A DNA stretch of 64,000 bases from contig NZ_CP058278.1 of the NCBI RefSeq assembly GCF_013389455.1, forward strand, positions 2,666,001-2,730,000, in the 5' to 3' direction. This DNA is from Flavobacterium inviolabile. Its GTDB lineage: Bacteria > Bacteroidota > Bacteroidia > Flavobacteriales > Flavobacteriaceae. Of the stretch, positions 35,773 through 44,973 are shown piece by piece; the first letter of the stretch is position 1, and every line of letters starts with the position of its first letter. A program made the translations under genes and the position numbers. The notes under the pieces are model-generated. The model saw nothing but the letters and a program-made list of their open reading frames with translations. It was not told where the DNA came from and ran no database searches.

Positions 35773-36723
35773 ATGAACACAATAACAACAACTAACTTTA
35801 ATTTCCCCGGACAAAAATCCGTATATCGCGGAAAAGTAAGAGAAGTTTACAATATCAATGATGAACTTTTAGTAATGATCGCAACCGACCGTCTTTCGGC
35901 TTTTGATGTGGTGATGCCAAAAGGAATTCCTTACAAAGGACAAATTTTAAATCAGATTGCGACCAAATTCATGCAGCTGACAGCCGATATCGTTCCGAAC
36001 TGGTTAATTGCCACTCCGGATCCGAATGTTGCGGTAGGGCATTTGTGTCAGCCGTTTAAAGTAGAAATGGTTATCAGAGGCTATTTAGCCGGTCATGCTG
36101 CCCGCGAATATGCTTTAGGAAAAAGAATGCTTTGCGGTGTGGAACTGGCCGAAGGGTTAAAAGAGAATGATAAATTCCCGGCCCCGATTATTACGCCTTC
36201 CACAAAAGCAGATAACGGTGAGCATGATGAAGATATTTCGCGTGAAGACATTTTAGCAAAAGGTATTGTTTCGGAAGAAGACTATATCGTTTTGGAAAAC
36301 TATACCAGAGCTTTGTACCAAAGAGGAACAGAGATCGCAGCAAGCCGCGGATTAATATTGGTAGATACCAAATATGAATTCGGGAAAACCAAAGACGGAA
36401 AGATTGTTTTAATCGACGAGATCCACACGCCGGATTCTTCCCGTTATTTTTATGCCGACGGTTACCAGGAAAGACAGGATAAAGGAGAAGCACAAAAACA
36501 ATTGTCTAAAGAGTTTGTACGCCAATGGCTTATTGCCAACGGTTTTCAGGGTAAAGAAGGACAGCAGATCCCTGAAATGACAACAGCATATATTGCCAGT
36601 GTTTCCGAACGTTACATTGAATTGTATGAAAATATTTTAGGAGAGTCGTTTGTAAAAGCAGATATCTCTGATATTAATGACCGAATCACCAAAAACGTAT
36701 TGGAATTTCTGCAAAAGCAGTAG
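35773..36723 (+). CDS. purC: SAICAR synthase (phosphoribosylaminoimidazolesuccinocarboxamide synthase)
   Basis: 316 aa, the longer form of Pur[12 protein letters not shown] and [15 protein letters not shown] at the N-terminus, [15 protein letters not shown], and the C-terminal [12 protein letters not shown] catalytic segment. It ligates aspartate to CAIR in de novo purine synthesis. A -7 box TACTTTTG at 35726-35733 precedes it; single-gene unit ending in a strong terminator. Confidence 0.96.
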   Translation: MNTITTTNFNFPGQKSVYRGKVREVYNINDELLVMIATDRLSAFDVVMPKGIPYKGQILNQIATKFMQLTADIVPNWLIATPDPNVAVGHLCQPFKVEMVIRGYLAGHAAREYALGKRMLCGVELAEGLKENDKFPAPIITPSTKADNGEHDEDISREDILAKGIVSEEDYIVLENYTRALYQRGTEIAASRGLILVDTKYEFGKTKDGKIVLIDEIHTPDSSRYFYADGYQERQDKGEAQKQLSKEFVRQWLIANGFQGKEGQQIPEMTTAYIASVSERYIELYENILGESFVKADISDINDRITKNVLEFLQKQ

Positions 36724-36738
36724 TCTAAATAATAATTT

Positions 36739-36772
36739 AAAAGAGCCGGATGTAACAATCCGGCTTTTTTTA
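36739..36772 (+). terminator. terminator of purC
   Basis: Stem AGCCGGAT / ATCCGGCT with a 6 nt loop and T-run. Confidence 0.85.
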
Positions 36773-36873
36773 TATAACAACGGGCAATAAAAAAGTTTGT
36801 TTTAAAAATGGTCCGGTTGATTTATAATTTAATATTTTTTGTACATTGGCAAGACCAAGTAAACCAATAAATT

Positions 36874-37518
36874 ATGAAAAAAAGCATGATACTGGCTTTG
36901 TCGCTGTTGTTCACGATGGGGATGTACAGCCAGAAGAAAAAAACTGTAAAAAAAGCTCCGGCTGCAAAAACACAGTCGACCGTTTTAGCGAAAGCCGATG
37001 ATATTACTGCCGAGCTGGTAAAGAATAAAACACAACAATTTTTCTATGTTTTCAAAAATGAGAAAGGGGCTAAAAAGGATACCATTTTAACCAAAGCAAT
37101 TGATAAAGCAGTTCCTGCCGAATGTAAGATCACCGCTTTTAAAGCAAAAGAAACACCGTTGTACTGCATTACATGGACCGAAAAAAATATAACGGAAACC
37201 AAAACAAAAAATGAAGAAGCCTTAAGTACTTTTTCTGAGATCTGGGAACCGGCAACCAAAACACAAATTTTAGCCAACGTACAGACGACCACTAAAATAA
37301 AAGAAATCGTGTTTTTAGACAAACTGCAAAACGCTTCTGAAACACAGGAAAGAATGCGCCGCGAGGGTTTTGAATTTACGTTGACCAATGAAGGCGATGT
37401 GGTTCTTAAAAACAAATCACAGGAAAGCAGGCTGACTTATAATCCTACCGATAAAAAATATGTGAATGCCGGTTCCGGAACCGGAAATTCCTCTGCACCG
37501 GCAAAGAAAAAGAGATAA
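36874..37518 (+). CDS. secreted protein of unknown function, 214 aa
   Basis: Signal peptide KKSMILALSLLFTMGMYSQ, then a lysine/alanine-rich linker (KKKTVKKAPAAKTQS), a globular part of about 140 residues with no domain I recognise, and a basic tail (APAKKKR). It is flanked by its own terminator. The mature protein should be periplasmic and strongly basic at both ends. Confidence 0.75.
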   Translation: MKKSMILALSLLFTMGMYSQKKKTVKKAPAAKTQSTVLAKADDITAELVKNKTQQFFYVFKNEKGAKKDTILTKAIDKAVPAECKITAFKAKETPLYCITWTEKNITETKTKNEEALSTFSEIWEPATKTQILANVQTTTKIKEIVFLDKLQNASETQERMRREGFEFTLTNEGDVVLKNKSQESRLTYNPTDKKYVNAGSGTGNSSAPAKKKR

Positions 37519-37529
37519 AAAAAGAACAT

Positions 37530-37560
37530 AAAAATGCCCCCGCTTTTGGGGGTATTTTTA
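37530..37560 (+). terminator. terminator after the 214-aa secreted protein gene
   Basis: Stem AAAATGCCCCC / GGGGGTATTTT with a T-rich tail. Confidence 0.75.
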
Positions 37561-37841
37561 TGGAAATAAATCTCTGATTTCGTTTTGAGTTTAAACTTCC
37601 CTGCTCCATCCGGTAATCCCAATCAATTTAATCCGAAGCATATATTGACCCCATTGTCTTAAACTTTATCGTTCAGAAAGTGAACGGTATAGGGCATTTA
37701 TGGGGTCAAAAAAAGTATACTGAAAAGTATACCAAATAGGTATTATTTAGAACTATATGGTTTAGGAAAATTGCGAAAACATTTTAAAATTTGAGTTTAA
37801 CTTTTCTGTAAAAATCAGGCAGAATTTAAACGCAATGCGAT
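37561..37841. other. gene-free spacer before the RHS gene
   Basis: Holds the nested inverted repeat (37645-37709) and adjacent GTATAC hairpin. No open frame is convincing. Any promoter of the RHS gene must be in the last 100 bp, but no clear TAnnTTTG box is seen. Confidence 0.45.
37645..37709. repeat. nested inverted repeat upstream of the RHS gene
   Basis: An outer pair TTGACCCCAT (37645-37654) / ATGGGGTCAA (37700-37709) encloses an inner hairpin CGTTCA-GAAAG-TGAACG (37670-37686). Immediately to the right lies GTATAC-TGAAAA-GTATAC (about 37716-37733). There is no T-run, so it is not a standard terminator. It lies 130 bp before the RHS start at the edge of an AT-rich island. It could be an IS end, an RNA structure or a recombination site; the sequence does not decide. 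Confidence 0.6.
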
Positions 37842-39365
37842 ATGAAAAAAATGTTTTGGATGTTATGCTTACTGAGCCTGCATATTACTGCTCAGACAGT
37901 TGGAGAAAACGGCGCTACGGATGATTATACTTATGATGCTTCTGGCAATCTGATCCTGGATGCCAACAAGAACATCACCAATATTACCTACAACCATCTG
38001 AATTTACCGGTAGTCATTACCTTTTCCAACGGTGACAAAATTGTGTATCTTTACAATGCTGTGGGTGAAAAAAGACAAAAGAAAGTCACTGTTGGCGATA
38101 AGACTACCGTTACCGATTATCTGGGCGGATTCCAGTATGAAGACGGCGAATTGAAATTCTTTCAGCATGAAGAAGGATATGTGGCTGTAACGAATAGTGA
38201 CAGCGGAATGGATTTTACGTATGTGTACAATTATACCGATCATTTGGGTAATGTGCGTCTGAGCTGGGCAAAGGACAATACTACCGATGCCCTTAAAATC
38301 ATCCGCGAAAGTCATTATTATCCGTACGGACTGGAACACAAAGGCTATAATACACAAAAGTATGCTTTTATAGTCCCTGAAAATGGTATTTCGGGTATCT
38401 GGACGGAACAGAAAAAGACAATAGTAAACCCTTATCGATACAGCTATAACGGAAAAGAATTTCAGCATGAATTAAGATTAAACCTATACGACTACGGTGC
38501 CCGGAATTATGATCCTGCGATTGGTAGATGGATGAATATCGATCCGCTGGCAGAAAAATCCAGGCGTTTTTCGCCTTACGTTTATGCATTGGACAATCCG
38601 GTCTATTTTATCGATCCGGATGGCATGCAGGCCATAAGTACTTCGAATATTTATGATGACCGTATACAAATGACTACGGCGGTGGGTAATGATGATTGGG
38701 TTAAAAATGGTAAAAATATTTTCTTTGACGCTACGATTAGTAGTCAAGCTGATGCAACCGCCGCTTATGGAGATTCTGTGAAACATTTAAATGATGGCTC
38801 AACGCTTACGGGATATAAAAGAGGTAAAGCATCATATCAATATACATTTCATAATAATGGAACAGTTACAAATATGAATAATAAAACTATAGATACTTCA
38901 AATGATATTCTTACAGAAGGTGGAACTACTATACAGAGTACCGGAGCAAAATCTGGTAATTTTTCAGGAGTTTCTATTGGAGGTGCGTTTTTAGGGGGGA
39001 TTAGTTTTGAAGCAGGATTTATTAATGATGATATAGGAGGTAAAGCTGCATATTTTACTTTTGGAGGTAATGCAGGTATTGGTGGAGGTACAGGATTTAA
39101 AGCAGGGAAAATAACTCCAACAGGTGATAATCCTTTTTCTATCATTGATTTTGCCGGTAAAGGAAATTCTATTAGTACATCGTTTAATACTCCTTTAGGA
39201 GGATATGGCTGGGAAAGAGGAGGCTCTCAAGGTAGTAGTTTTGGTAATTTTGGCGATAATAAGCGTGGGTATCAATATACTGCTGGAAGTGTCGGGATAA
39301 CGCCGTCATTAAAAGTTGAAGCAATAATTAGTGAAACCAAAACGTGGATTTTACCACTTAAATGA
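37842..39365 (+). CDS. short RHS repeat-associated core protein with variable C-terminal tail, 507 aa
   Basis: A signal peptide (MLCLLSLHITAQ) is followed at once by YD-repeat sequence (YTYDASGNLIL, then FTYVYNYTDHLGNVRLSW), the RHS core (NGKEFQHELRLNLYDYGARNYD, then IGRWMNIDPLAEKS, ending DPDGM at 258-262), and a 245-residue unrelated tail that is glycine-rich (about 360-490). RHS proteins are normally much longer; this one keeps only the last repeats, as if a signal peptide had been joined to the 3' end of a full gene. By analogy with polymorphic toxins the tail may be an effector, but I see no toxin motif. Base composition becomes AT-rich after the core. Confidence 0.85.
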   Translation: MKKMFWMLCLLSLHITAQTVGENGATDDYTYDASGNLILDANKNITNITYNHLNLPVVITFSNGDKIVYLYNAVGEKRQKKVTVGDKTTVTDYLGGFQYEDGELKFFQHEEGYVAVTNSDSGMDFTYVYNYTDHLGNVRLSWAKDNTTDALKIIRESHYYPYGLEHKGYNTQKYAFIVPENGISGIWTEQKKTIVNPYRYSYNGKEFQHELRLNLYDYGARNYDPAIGRWMNIDPLAEKSRRFSPYVYALDNPVYFIDPDGMQAISTSNIYDDRIQMTTAVGNDDWVKNGKNIFFDATISSQADATAAYGDSVKHLNDGSTLTGYKRGKASYQYTFHNNGTVTNMNNKTIDTSNDILTEGGTTIQSTGAKSGNFSGVSIGGAFLGGISFEAGFINDDIGGKAAYFTFGGNAGIGGGTGFKAGKITPTGDNPFSIIDFAGKGNSISTSFNTPLGGYGWERGGSQGSSFGNFGDNKRGYQYTAGSVGITPSLKVEAIISETKTWILPLK

Positions 39366-39369
39366 AATA

Positions 39370-39756
39370 ATGAAACAGTTTGAACTAAATATAAAGCAAT
39401 TAAAAAAGATAACTTTTTTATTAGTAGGGATTTTTATTGTAGGAATTATTGTATGGGATGTTTTTTATAATACAAATGATAGATTTCGTAATAATCTTCT
39501 AAATTCTATTCAAAATGAAGAATATAATGGGGTTGTTGTCGAAAAATATTATGATAAAGAGAATCATAATGATCCTACTTTAGTGTTAAAAAGTGGTGAG
39601 AAAGTTTCTGTATATGGAATTATCTGGGGAAAAATATACATAGGGGATTCCATCGTAAAAAATAAAGGAGAAACAACGTTAAGTTCTTTTAGAAATGATC
39701 AAAAATTGATTTTTGATAATAAAAGTATAATAGATGAGATTAGAAAATCTAAATAG
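39370..39756 (+). CDS. orphan membrane-anchored protein behind the RHS gene, 128 aa
   Basis: ATG 39370 lies 4 nt after the RHS stop. One transmembrane helix (about 14-32, TFLLVGIFIVGIIVWDVFY) is followed by a small soluble domain (GVVVEKYYDKENHNDPTLVLKSGEKVSVY, SH3/OB-like beta pattern). No family is recognised. It is strongly AT-rich. The position right behind an RHS tail is where immunity genes often sit (inference only). Confidence 0.65.
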   Translation: MKQFELNIKQLKKITFLLVGIFIVGIIVWDVFYNTNDRFRNNLLNSIQNEEYNGVVVEKYYDKENHNDPTLVLKSGEKVSVYGIIWGKIYIGDSIVKNKGETTLSSFRNDQKLIFDNKSIIDEIRKSK

Positions 39757-39763
39757 TTTTATA

Positions 39764-40237
39764 ATGACCAATATTGATATAAAAAAAGTTTTTAGTCTAA
39801 TTTTTTGCTTAATACCAATAATTGTATTCTCACAGAATGTTGTTGTCGAAGAAATTATTAAAAGTGATGGAAAAGTTATATCAAAAACGAAATATGATAA
39901 GTCAAGTAAAGCTTTAGTTGTGAGTGATGAAAACGTTGTTATCGATAGATTTTATAAGCATCAGGATAATATTAAAGCTATAGATTCATTAATGAGTTTT
40001 CGTTTTTATCAAAAAACACCATATTTTAAATTCAAGGAGATTCTGAAAGCTAAACATAATAATTTTGGAATGTTTAAGAGAAAAGAATTATTTGATACAG
40101 ACAAATCTAATCCAGATGGAATTATTGTTTATAAATATAAAGTTGAATATGAAAAAACAAATACTATTGAAGAGATTGGACTAATAAAAGAAAATTCAGC
40201 TGATTCATTTCATATAATCAGTTATAAGATTGAATAA
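39764..40237 (+). CDS. orphan secreted protein behind the RHS gene, 157 aa
   Basis: ATG 39764 gives a signal peptide (VFSLIFCLIPIIVFSQ) and a mature domain of about 130 residues without recognised family. The frame is open 10 codons upstream, overlapping the preceding gene. It is AT-rich like its neighbour and ends the RHS island before a terminator. It may belong with the RHS tail as accessory or immunity protein, but nothing in the sequence proves it. Confidence 0.65.
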   Translation: MTNIDIKKVFSLIFCLIPIIVFSQNVVVEEIIKSDGKVISKTKYDKSSKALVVSDENVVIDRFYKHQDNIKAIDSLMSFRFYQKTPYFKFKEILKAKHNNFGMFKRKELFDTDKSNPDGIIVYKYKVEYEKTNTIEEIGLIKENSADSFHIISYKIE

Positions 40238-40340
40238 TCGCAATTATTAGTGCTGAATTGCTGTTTAGAATTTAGGAATTTCTATCCATTAGAATAAAGC
40301 AATAGATGAATAATGGACAAATGATAAGAAATAAAATATA

Positions 40341-40372
40341 AAGTGGCCGGAATTTCTCCCGGCCACTTTTAC
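40341..40372. terminator. bidirectional terminator between RHS island and efflux operon
   Basis: Stem AAGTGGCCGG / CCGGCCACTT with an 8 nt loop, T-rich to the right and A-rich to the left. Confidence 0.8.
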
Positions 40373-40394
40373 TTTTATATAGTTCACGCAAATA

Positions 40395-41801
40395 CTATTG
40401 CACACCGCCACCCAATGCTTTATAAAGCATGATGATGGCATTGTATTGTTTGTATTTGTTATTAATCAAATCCAGTTCGCTGCTTAAAGCAGAATCTTTA
40501 GCCGTTAACACTTCTAAATAGTTAACAAAACCCTGCGTTAACAACTCGTCAGAATAACTTGCTGCTTTGCGTAAAGCATCTACCTGTTTTTCGCGGATGA
40601 CTAACTTGTCCGTTTCGTTTTTATATTGTGCCAACGCATCCGAAACTTCTTTTCCGGCATTCAGCAAAGACTGCTCAAATTGTAAATAGGCTTTTTCCTG
40701 GTTGGATTTCGCTACTTCATATTTGGTTCGGATCTGACGCTGATTGAAAATCGGCTGGGTTAACCCGGCAACAATGTTCGCAAACAGGGAATTGGTACTA
40801 AACCATTCTTTTAACTGCAAACTCTGGAAACCACCGGTAGCGGTAACGGTAAAGGACGGGTAGAAATTACTTTTGGCCACATTGGTTAATTCGAAACTGG
40901 TAATCAGATTGTATTCTGCCGCAATAACGTCCGGTCTTTTGCTTAACAGCTCTGAAGGCACACCAAAATCAACATCCACATTCATTTTCTGGGCTTCAAG
41001 AGTACTTCTTTCGATTTTCCCCGGAGCCTGTCCTAAAAGAATAGACATGGTATTCTCTAACAACGTGATGTTTGTTTTTAAATCGGCAATAATCAGGTCG
41101 GTTGCATATTTCTGTGCTTCCGTTTGTTTAACAGCCACCTCGTTTACATTACCGGCATCTTTTAACGCTTTAATCGTAACAATACTGTTATCGCGGTTTA
41201 AAAGCGTTTCCTGTGCTATTTTTAATTGCGAATCCAAAGACAGTAATTGGTAATAGGTAGCAGCAATACTCGCTAACAACTGTGTTTTAACTGCCTGGTT
41301 TGCGGCTACCGTTTGTAAATAGGAAGCATTTGCTGCTCTTTTATTACTTCTGATTTTTCCCCAGACATCTGCTTCCCAGGACAGGTTTCCGGAAAGCTGG
41401 TACTGATCCAGAGAACCGTTAAAGAACGATCCGAACTGACTGTTTTTTGCCAGTTCCTGGTGGGTCAGGTTAGCCCCTAAACTCAGGGTAGGGAAGTAGC
41501 CTGCTTTTCCTTGTTTCAGATTGGCTTCGGCAGCAACAATGGTTTGTATCGCAATACGGATATCAAAATTGTTTTGCAGCCCTTTTTCAATATGTCCCTG
41601 TAAAATTGGATCTGTAAAAAGCGTTTTCCATGAAACACTCGCCATAGAAGTACTGTCTTTAGCTGCCTGGTCTGTTCGGTACAGGTTTTCGGTAGCTACT
41701 TTCGGTCTTTCGTATTTTTTGGCGACAAAGCAGGACTGCATCACCGATGCAGCTGCTATGACAACCATTATTTTATATGATTTTTGATAGTTCATGTTCA
41801 T
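40395..41801 (-). CDS. TolC/OprM-type outer membrane efflux lipoprotein, about 468 aa
   Basis: Outer membrane channel of a tripartite efflux pump (NodT/OprM family). Lipobox AASVMQSC near residue 25, then ERPKV, the SVSWKTLF-type opening, two repeated helical-barrel halves (LLASIAATYYQLLSLDSQL, then SLLNAGKEVSDALAQYKN), and FVNYLEVLTAKDSAL near the end. It anchors in the outer membrane and docks to the adaptor and RND pump encoded just upstream. The start overlaps the stop region of the RND gene; ATG 41801 or 41795 are both possible. Confidence 0.93.
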   Translation of the reverse strand: MNMNYQKSYKIMVVIAAASVMQSCFVAKKYERPKVATENLYRTDQAAKDSTSMASVSWKTLFTDPILQGHIEKGLQNNFDIRIAIQTIVAAEANLKQGKAGYFPTLSLGANLTHQELAKNSQFGSFFNGSLDQYQLSGNLSWEADVWGKIRSNKRAANASYLQTVAANQAVKTQLLASIAATYYQLLSLDSQLKIAQETLLNRDNSIVTIKALKDAGNVNEVAVKQTEAQKYATDLIIADLKTNITLLENTMSILLGQAPGKIERSTLEAQKMNVDVDFGVPSELLSKRPDVIAAEYNLITSFELTNVAKSNFYPSFTVTATGGFQSLQLKEWFSTNSLFANIVAGLTQPIFNQRQIRTKYEVAKSNQEKAYLQFEQSLLNAGKEVSDALAQYKNETDKLVIREKQVDALRKAASYSDELLTQGFVNYLEVLTAKDSALSSELDLINNKYKQYNAIIMLYKALGGGVQ

Positions 41802-41805
41802 GATT

Positions 41806-44800
41806 TTATAGTGCAACATTTTCAGAATCTTCTTCTGCCGCTTTTTGAGCTGCTGTTTTTCCGCTCATACGTTCCTGTAATCCCTGGAAGATGACAAACA
41901 ATACCGGAATAAAAAATACCCCTAAAATAGTACCGATTAACATTCCTCCAACAGCACCCATACCGATAGAACGGTTACCTACCGCTCCGATTCCATTGGC
42001 TAATGCCAGCGGTAATAAACCGAAGATAAAGGCGAAAGAGGTCATCAAGATCGGACGCAGACGTGCTTTAGCACCTTCAACTGCCGATTCAAAGAGGCTC
42101 ATTCCGTGCCTTCTACGCTGGATGGCAAATTCGACAATCAGAATGGCATTCTTCGCAAGTAGTCCGATTAACATGATCAGGGCGATCTGGAAGTAAATAT
42201 TGTTTTCCAGTCCAACGAGTTTTACAAATCCGATGGCTCCTGCAATACCAACCGGTAACGATAGGATTACCGATAACGGAAGCAGGTAACTTTCATATTG
42301 TGCACTTAATAGGAAGTAAACGAATATCAAACTCAACAGGAATACACCAATCGCCTGTCCGCCGGAAGAAATCTCCTCACGGGTCATACCGGAAAACTCA
42401 TAATCGTAATTGTTCGGCAAATGTTCGGCAGCCACTTCTTTAATCGCGTTAATCGCATCACCGGAGCTATATCCCGGATTAGCTTTACCGTTAATGTTAA
42501 CCGATTTCAATAGGTTGAAACGGGTAACCGCTTCCGGACCATAGGTCTTTTTCAGACTCACAAACTGACTGATGGCTACCAGTTCGTCATTTTGGTTCTT
42601 GATATAAATCTTATCCAAACTTTGCTCTGTAGCGCGATCTTCCGGTTTTGCCTGGATCATAACACGGTATTGCTTACCGAACCGGTTAAAATCCGTTGTG
42701 TACAATCCACCGTAATACCCCTGTAGCGTATTGAAAATATCGGATACGGAAATTCCGGCATCTTTGGTTTTTTCAATATTGATATCCAGCTGGTATTGCG
42801 GGAAGTTCGGGTTAAAGTTGGTCATGGCATACTGAATCTCCGGTCTTTTGTTTAAAGCCTGTAAGAACTCGCCGCTAACTTTACTGATTGTTCCCCAATC
42901 GTCATCGCCTTTGGACTGTAATTTAAATTCGAAACCGTCCGCAGTACCGAATCCCTGTACACTTGGCGGTGTAAAGAACAATGCTTTTGCATCTTTAAAG
43001 TGTGCCGTTCTTCCGAATAGTTCCCCCACTACGGCTTCAATGGACTGATTAGCTTCTTTACGCTGTGACCAGTCTTTTAATTTGATAACGGTAAAGGCAT
43101 AAGAACCACCGTTTACGTTGTTTAATAAACTGAATCCGACAACGCTCATACGGGATTCAATGATATCCATAGAAGCTAAAATAGAATCCAGCTCGTTAAC
43201 GGCTTTCTGTGTTTTTTCTAAAGTTGTTCCCGGAGGCAGGGTTAAATCCCCCATGATGATTCCACGGTCTTCATTCGGAATAAATCCGGACGGCGTGGAT
43301 TTGAACAACAGGAAGGTGATCCCTACAACTGCTAATAAAGCAATTCCGGTGATCCATTTTCTTCTTACCAGGAAGTTCAGGGATCTACTGTATTTATTAT
43401 TCATCGAGTCGAATGCCGTATTGAAAGAAGTAAAGAAACGGTCTTTCAAGCCTTTTTTGGCATGCTCAGAATCATCGTGTGGTTTCAGGAACAAAGCACA
43501 AAGCGCCGGACTCAGGGTTAAGGCATTGATTGCTGAAATTACAATTGCTACGGCTAATGTAATAGCAAACTGCTTATAGAATACTCCCGAAGGTCCTTTC
43601 AGGAAGGATACCGGTACGAATACCGCCGACATAACCAGGGTGATCGAAACAATCGCTCCGGTAATTTCGTCCATCGCAGAAATGGTTGCTTTTTTTGCAT
43701 CCTTGATACCGTGATCCAGTTTGGCATGGACCGCCTCGACGACGACAATCGCATCATCGACCACAATACCAATAGCCAGAATCATAGCAAACAGGGTTAG
43801 CATGTTAATCGAGAATCCGAAGAGCTGCAGGAAGAAGAAAGTACCAACAATTGCTACCGGAACCGCAATGGCCGGAATTAGCGTTGATCTTAAATCCTGA
43901 AGGAAAACGAATACCACGATAAATACCAATATAAAGGCTTCTACCAAAGTGGAAACCACTTTTGCAATGGAAGCATCCAAAAAGGTTTTGGAGTTATAAG
44001 GAATAACATAATCCAGTCCTTTAGGGAAAGTACCTTTGCTCTCTTCCAGGATATGCATTACTTCCGTCATGATATCCTGTGCATTTGAACCGGATGTCTG
44101 GAAAATACCAACGGCAACACCCTGTTTCCCCATGGCCATATTCTTGGCGCCATAGTTGAAAGCCCCTAATTCTACAGTGGCAACATCTTTTAAACGAAGG
44201 AAATTTCCGTTTCCAGTCGATTTGATAATGATGTTTTCATATTCTGAAATCTGGGAAAGACGGCCTTTGTATTTGATTACATATTCGTAAACCCCTTCTG
44301 CGTTTTCACCGAATTTTCCGGGAGCCGCTTCTAAGTTCTGTTCCCGTAAAGCGTCCTGGATTTCAGACGGAACCACTTTGTAGTTCGCCATTTTTTCAGG
44401 GTCGATCCAGATACGCATTGAGTAGTCTTTTGCACCAAACACGTTTACCTGACCAACACCCTTAACACGTTGTAACTTGGGTACCAGGTTAATTCTGGCG
44501 TAGTTCTGTATAAAGGTTTCGTCATATACTTTATTGTCAGAATAAAGGGCAAAGAACATCAGGGCACTCGTCTGGCTCTTGATGGTGGTAACACCGGTAT
44601 TTACTACTGCCTGAGGCAATTTACTGGTTGCTCTTGCCACACGGTTTTGTACGTTTACGGCAGCGATATCAGGATTAACCCCTAATTCGAAGAACACACT
44701 GATGTTTGCCGAACCGTTATTTGCCGATGTTGAAGTCATGTAGGTCATCCCTTCCACACCGTTAATTTCTTCTTCAATAGGTGTTACCACACTATTTAAA

Positions 44801-44970
44801 ACGGTTTCTGCATTTGCTCCGGTATAGGTAGCACTTACCTGAACGGTAGGCGGAGCAATTTCCGGATATTGCTCTATAGGCAACGACGTTAATCCCAATA
44901 TCCCGAGTATGGTAATGATAATGGAGATTACGGTTGAAAGAACCGGTCTGTTTATAAACGTTTTTATCAT
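41806..44970 (-). CDS. RND multidrug efflux permease (HAE-1/AcrB-like), 1054 aa
   Basis: Full-length RND pump: KTFINRPVLSTVISIIITILG start, 12 transmembrane helices in two halves, the porter-domain motifs, and the proton-relay aspartates in TM4 (GIVVDDAIVVVEAVH). It exports hydrophobic drugs using proton influx and works with the adaptor (44974-46098) and TolC-like channel (40395-41801). The tight spacing (3 bp and an overlap) shows a single operon headed by the GbsR/MarR gene. Substrate range cannot be inferred. Confidence 0.96.
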   Translation of the reverse strand: MIKTFINRPVLSTVISIIITILGILGLTSLPIEQYPEIAPPTVQVSATYTGANAETVLNSVVTPIEEEINGVEGMTYMTSTSANNGSANISVFFELGVNPDIAAVNVQNRVARATSKLPQAVVNTGVTTIKSQTSALMFFALYSDNKVYDETFIQNYARINLVPKLQRVKGVGQVNVFGAKDYSMRIWIDPEKMANYKVVPSEIQDALREQNLEAAPGKFGENAEGVYEYVIKYKGRLSQISEYENIIIKSTGNGNFLRLKDVATVELGAFNYGAKNMAMGKQGVAVGIFQTSGSNAQDIMTEVMHILEESKGTFPKGLDYVIPYNSKTFLDASIAKVVSTLVEAFILVFIVVFVFLQDLRSTLIPAIAVPVAIVGTFFFLQLFGFSINMLTLFAMILAIGIVVDDAIVVVEAVHAKLDHGIKDAKKATISAMDEITGAIVSITLVMSAVFVPVSFLKGPSGVFYKQFAITLAVAIVISAINALTLSPALCALFLKPHDDSEHAKKGLKDRFFTSFNTAFDSMNNKYSRSLNFLVRRKWITGIALLAVVGITFLLFKSTPSGFIPNEDRGIIMGDLTLPPGTTLEKTQKAVNELDSILASMDIIESRMSVVGFSLLNNVNGGSYAFTVIKLKDWSQRKEANQSIEAVVGELFGRTAHFKDAKALFFTPPSVQGFGTADGFEFKLQSKGDDDWGTISKVSGEFLQALNKRPEIQYAMTNFNPNFPQYQLDINIEKTKDAGISVSDIFNTLQGYYGGLYTTDFNRFGKQYRVMIQAKPEDRATEQSLDKIYIKNQNDELVAISQFVSLKKTYGPEAVTRFNLLKSVNINGKANPGYSSGDAINAIKEVAAEHLPNNYDYEFSGMTREEISSGGQAIGVFLLSLIFVYFLLSAQYESYLLPLSVILSLPVGIAGAIGFVKLVGLENNIYFQIALIMLIGLLAKNAILIVEFAIQRRRHGMSLFESAVEGAKARLRPILMTSFAFIFGLLPLALANGIGAVGNRSIGMGAVGGMLIGTILGVFFIPVLFVIFQGLQERMSGKTAAQKAAEEDSENVAL

Positions 44971-44973
44971 AAT

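Noticed and set aside
37842..39365. Naming the RHS tail as a nuclease or other specific toxin
   Set aside because: No catalytic motif of a known toxin family (HNH, deaminase, ADP-ribosyltransferase) is visible in residues 263-507.
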